Below are positions 61,258 to 64,000 of a DNA stretch of 64,000 nucleotides, piece by piece. The stretch's first letter is position 1. Each line of letters begins with the position of its first letter. The notes beneath the pieces are model-generated. The model had not been told where the DNA came from and did no database searches. It was given only the letters and a program-made list of their open reading frames with translations. The DNA is taken from assembly GCA_040399265.1 (NCBI GenBank), contig JBBASO010000005.1, positions 1 through 64,000 of the forward strand, read 5' to 3'. The position numbers and the translations under genes were made by a program. The stretch is from NIES-981 sp040399265 (GTDB lineage: Bacteria; Cyanobacteriota; Cyanobacteriia; PCC-6307; Cyanobiaceae).

Positions 61258-62590
61258 ATCCTCCGAAGCGATCGCTGATCAGGGAGATCACAGGGCGGGA
61301 GCCGAGCTGAATCAAGGCTGAAACAGCCATGCCCGGCCGCAACTGGTAGGAGCGCCCTTGACGTGTGAGTTCGCTGGCATTGATCTTCACCACGACCGGG
61401 AATGATTCCTGGGGATTTTCAGGGTCTGGAGGGAGGGCATCTGCGCCGATGCGGGAAATGGTGCCCTTGAGGGAGCCGTAGTCGGTGAAGGGGAACGAGG
61501 TGACACGGACCTCAACGGGCATGCCGGGCAGCAGAAATCCAATATCTCGGTTGGAGACCGACAGTGCCACCTCCAGGCGGCTGAGGGGCACGATCTGCAG
61601 GGCAGGCCGCGCCGGGGTGAGTGTCTCCCCCTTTTTGACATTGAGATCAAAGACACGACCAGCTACCGGGGCCACCAGACGACCAAGCCTGAGGCGATCG
61701 TTGAGCTCAGCAATATTTGCATTCACTGACAACAGCTGCAGGCGGGCATTGTCGTACTGGGCATAGAGCATTTTGAGCTCTGCCGCAGGTATCTGCTGTT
61801 GCTTGAACTGACTTTCACGCACGCGATAGCGCGCCGATTGAAGTTCCTTTTCGGTGCGGCTGATCGCCCCTTCAAGTTCAGCCACGCGTTGTTGCTGACG
61901 GTCGAGCTCCAGCCGTGACATGGCACCCTCCTTCAACAAGCGGCTCATCCTGGCGGTGATGCTCGACTCGATTGCCTGCTGGCGTTTCAGCGCCCGCAGG
62001 TCAGAGGCCTGCTGCTCGAGGTTGATCTGGCTGCGCCGACGCTCCTCCATGGCAGCGCGCTCACGCAGATCAACCTCCCGCTTTTCGATGCTGAGCTGGC
62101 GACGCCCGGCAGCGGTGCGGGGCGCCTCCGCCGCCAATCCGAGTCGATTGGCAAGCACGGTGAGCTGGCTCGACCACAGGGCCCTCTGACTCTCCAGAGA
62201 CGTGCGCTGATCGCGCACCGCCTTCTCGCGCAGGGCAATCAAGGGCTGTCCCGGCTGCACAGTCTGCCCTTCCTTGACCAGCACCGACTCCACCGGCGCA
62301 TTGAAGGGCGCCGTGATCGTGGTGACCCCGCCGATGGGTCGCAGCTTGCCATTGGCGTTCACGGAGGTCTCGATCCGGGCGATCAAGCCATAGATCGCGG
62401 CAAAGCTGGTGAGGCCGATCAGGCTCCAGACGATGCCCCTGCTCCAACCTCGGGTGCTGCGAGGCAAGGTGGTGCGCCGCAGTCGATGGCCGTGCGGTCG
62501 CTGTTCGGCAGCCGCTGCTGCGGGCGGCGGTGCCTGAGATGGCGGCGACTGGAGCGGCGGCGGTGTCTGGGGCGGCGGTGAGGTGGTCAC
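61229..62590 (-). CDS. HlyD-type membrane fusion protein
   Basis: 453 residues from GTG 62590. A Pro-rich cytoplasmic start leads to a membrane helix (GIVWSLIGLTSFAAIYGLI). Then comes the lipoyl-like half PIGGVTTITAPFNAPVESVLVKEGQTVQPGQPLIAL and a long coiled coil (about 150 to 300, with LLKEGAMSRLELDRQQQRV). The second half has LVAPVAGRVFDLNVKKGE and a beta-barrel end (GMPVEVRVTSFPF, LRPGMAVSALIQLG). It links the inner-membrane ABC protein to an outer-membrane channel. It starts 13 bases after the ABC gene stop and ends inside the RTX-like gene on the other strand. Confidence 0.9.
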   Translation of the reverse strand: MTTSPPPQTPPPLQSPPSQAPPPAAAAAEQRPHGHRLRRTTLPRSTRGWSRGIVWSLIGLTSFAAIYGLIARIETSVNANGKLRPIGGVTTITAPFNAPVESVLVKEGQTVQPGQPLIALREKAVRDQRTSLESQRALWSSQLTVLANRLGLAAEAPRTAAGRRQLSIEKREVDLRERAAMEERRRSQINLEQQASDLRALKRQQAIESSITARMSRLLKEGAMSRLELDRQQQRVAELEGAISRTEKELQSARYRVRESQFKQQQIPAAELKMLYAQYDNARLQLLSVNANIAELNDRLRLGRLVAPVAGRVFDLNVKKGETLTPARPALQIVPLSRLEVALSVSNRDIGFLLPGMPVEVRVTSFPFTDYGSLKGTISRIGADALPPDPENPQESFPVVVKINASELTRQGRSYQLRPGMAVSALIQLGSRPVISLISDRFGGFMESTRSIR

Positions 62591-62603
62591 AGGAAGGTGT
62601 GGC

Positions 62604-64000
62604 TCAGGTGCCCAGGGCGTAGTTGATCGGCAGCCCCACCTTGGCGATCGGAGGTGTGGCGGTGGAAGACGAGGAGGACGAGGAGGACGAGGAGGACGAG
62701 GAGCGACCCTGCTGGCGGAAGAGCACGTAATAGGGCCCGCGAGCGGCCAGCAACTCCTGATGGGTGCCGACTTCAAGGACGGCACCATTGCCCATGCAGA
62801 CAATCAGATCAGCATTGACGATCGAGGAGAGCCGGTGGGTGATGAACAACACTGTGCAGCCCCGCAGGGTCTGCATCAGGTTTTCACTCACGACGCGTTC
62901 CGTCTGGTAATCAAGAGCTGAGGTGGCCTCATCCATGATCAGCATCTTCGGCCGCTGCAGGATGGTTCGGGCGATGGCGATGCGCTGACGCTGACCGCCG
63001 GAAAGCCCACTGCCGCGCTCACCCACCTGGGTGGAATAGCCAGCGGGCAAATCCATGATGAAGTCGTGGGCCGCTGCGATCGTGGCTGCTTCGATGATTT
63101 CTTCGCTGCTGGCTTCTGGATTGGTAAGGGTGATGTTCTCCTCTACAGAGCCATCAAAGAGGACAGTCTCCTGCGGAACGATGCCAATCTGGCGACGCAG
63201 AGAGTAAAGCTCCACTTTTGAGATGTCAATTCCATCAATGAGTACCGAGCCCGTTTCTGGACTGTAGAGCCGGGAAACGAGCTTGGTGAGTGTACTTTTG
63301 CCGGAGCCACTCGTTCCCACAACAGCAACAAACTTTCCTTGCGGAATCGAGAGTGAAACGCCAGTGAGAAGCAACGGCGACGAGGGTTTATATCGAAAAT
63401 TGATATTCTGAAACTCAATATCGCCAATGATAGGTGGCATGATGATGCGGTTGGCGTTGTCTTCGGGTGCCTCCTGTGGGTGATCGATCACATCACTGAG
63501 ACGCTCCAGTGAGAGGGCGGTTTCCTGCACTGTCTGCCAGATCGATGTCATGCGCAGCAGCGGGCCTGTGACATAGCCGGCAATGATGCGAAAAGCAATC
63601 AGTTCACCGAGACTCAGTTCACCTTGCAGCACCAGGGCAGCCCCACCCCAGATCACCAGCAGGCTGGACAGTTTATTGAGGAAACCACTGAAAGTGTTTG
63701 CCGTGGTGCTCAATAATGTGTTGTCAAAACCTTCGGCAACGTAATCGGTGTAAAGATCCTGCCACTTCCAGCGGCTGCGCAGCTCAATGTTCTGGGCTTT
63801 CACCGTCATCATGCTGCTGAGCACCTCAACAAGATGGCTCTGGGTACGAGCACTGGCGACAGCTCTGCTCTGCAGTTGATTGCGAACCAGTGGCGACACC
63901 GTGAGCGTGAGAGCAACGAGAATCGGGATGACAGCCAGAGTAAGTAACGTGAGTTGCCAGCTGTAGATCAGCATCACAACGATGTAAAGCAAGGCAAAGA
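62604..64000 (-). CDS. ABC transporter, type I secretion (HlyB/PrtD type), partial
   Basis: At least 465 residues; the 5' end lies beyond the window. The visible membrane part ends with LSSLLVIWGGAALVLQGELSLGELIAFRI. The ATPase part has Walker A VVGTSGSGKSTL, the signature SGGQRQRIA, Walker B MLIMDEATSAL and the switch His ITHRLSS. The C-terminal tail has a run of 13 Ser. The arrangement of membrane domain then ATPase is the type I exporter form; whether an N-terminal C39 domain is present cannot be seen. Confidence 0.92.
   Translation of the reverse strand, partial: FALLYIVVMLIYSWQLTLLTLAVIPILVALTLTVSPLVRNQLQSRAVASARTQSHLVEVLSSMMTVKAQNIELRSRWKWQDLYTDYVAEGFDNTLLSTTANTFSGFLNKLSSLLVIWGGAALVLQGELSLGELIAFRIIAGYVTGPLLRMTSIWQTVQETALSLERLSDVIDHPQEAPEDNANRIIMPPIIGDIEFQNINFRYKPSSPLLLTGVSLSIPQGKFVAVVGTSGSGKSTLTKLVSRLYSPETGSVLIDGIDISKVELYSLRRQIGIVPQETVLFDGSVEENITLTNPEASSEEIIEAATIAAAHDFIMDLPAGYSTQVGERGSGLSGGQRQRIAIARTILQRPKMLIMDEATSALDYQTERVVSENLMQTLRGCTVLFITHRLSSIVNADLIVCMGNGAVLEVGTHQELLAARGPYYVLFRQQGRSSSSSSSSSSSSSTATPPIAKVGLPINYALGT
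62665..62703. repeat. 9-bp microsatellite encoding a Ser run
   Basis: GAGGAGGAC repeats three to four times on the plus strand. In the ABC transporter frame it gives a stretch of 13 serines just after the ATPase domain. Confidence 0.7.

Overview
This window looks like a stretch of chromosome from a high-GC picocyanobacterium of the Synechococcus/Cyanobium group. That call rests on family recognition and was not computed. The supporting genes are typically cyanobacterial: a Ycf35 (DUF1257) gene, the divergent cyanobacterial-type Hfq, DUF3370, DUF4330, DUF1995 and HemJ proteins, a CobN-type chelatase, a fused RibBA, and a secreted protein ending in a PGPLPxLG...SRRLR sorting-like tail. Genes are tightly packed with many 1-14 base overlaps. 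I found no tRNA, rRNA, CRISPR array, intact insertion sequence or riboswitch.

Layout. 1-5 kb: a secreted sorting-tail protein, a 1.15 kb gene-poor stretch with hairpins and two copies of a palindrome, a ribbon-helix-helix/J-domain protein and a DUF3370 protein. 5-11.9 kb: a SigF-like sigma factor, Ap4A phosphorylase-like, SpoIID-like, PhzF-like and gpsA genes in one minus-strand run, then an SDR, a DUF2237 protein and two small conserved proteins. 11.9-20.3 kb: metH and ilvE, with cobN divergent. 20.4-27.2 kb: a minus-strand run of PHP phosphoesterase, hemJ, lipase-like hydrolase, rhomboid, 2OG-Fe oxygenase, TerB-like, glutathione reductase and peroxiredoxin genes. 27.2-34.8 kb: an accessory-looking part with short ORFs and repeats, a bestrophin, an FeS-type photolyase, a frameshifted Arg/Asp-rich secreted protein, a broken WbuC-type cupin, and a CPBP protease with a very large N-terminal region. 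34.8-57.9 kb: conserved housekeeping genes, namely uvrC, a flavin reductase, coaD, a coiled-coil protein, a PBP4-type dacB, DUF4330, DUF1995, a cysteine desulfurase, dapF, hfq, leuS, a PPC-glutaredoxin fusion, pgi, three cell-wall or peptidase genes, ycf35, purN, argC and ribBA. 58-64 kb: an orphan gene, an RTX-like protein and, converging on it, the HlyD and HlyB-type parts of a type I secretion system. The ABC gene runs off the window.

How genes work together. MetH and cobN both concern cobalamin. The reductase, peroxiredoxin and oxygenase form a redox neighbourhood. DacB, DapF, the amidase, the SpoIID protein and the transglycosylase-like protein act on peptidoglycan. The strongest candidate for an undescribed local system is the right edge: an 878-residue RTX-like protein with an internal hydrophobic segment and a Pro/Glu linker, its probable type I exporter on the opposite strand, and a divergent unknown gene. 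Other unusual points are the RHH-J fusion, the PPC-glutaredoxin fusion, the Cys-rich tail on DapF, two broken genes, and the duplicated operator-like palindrome.
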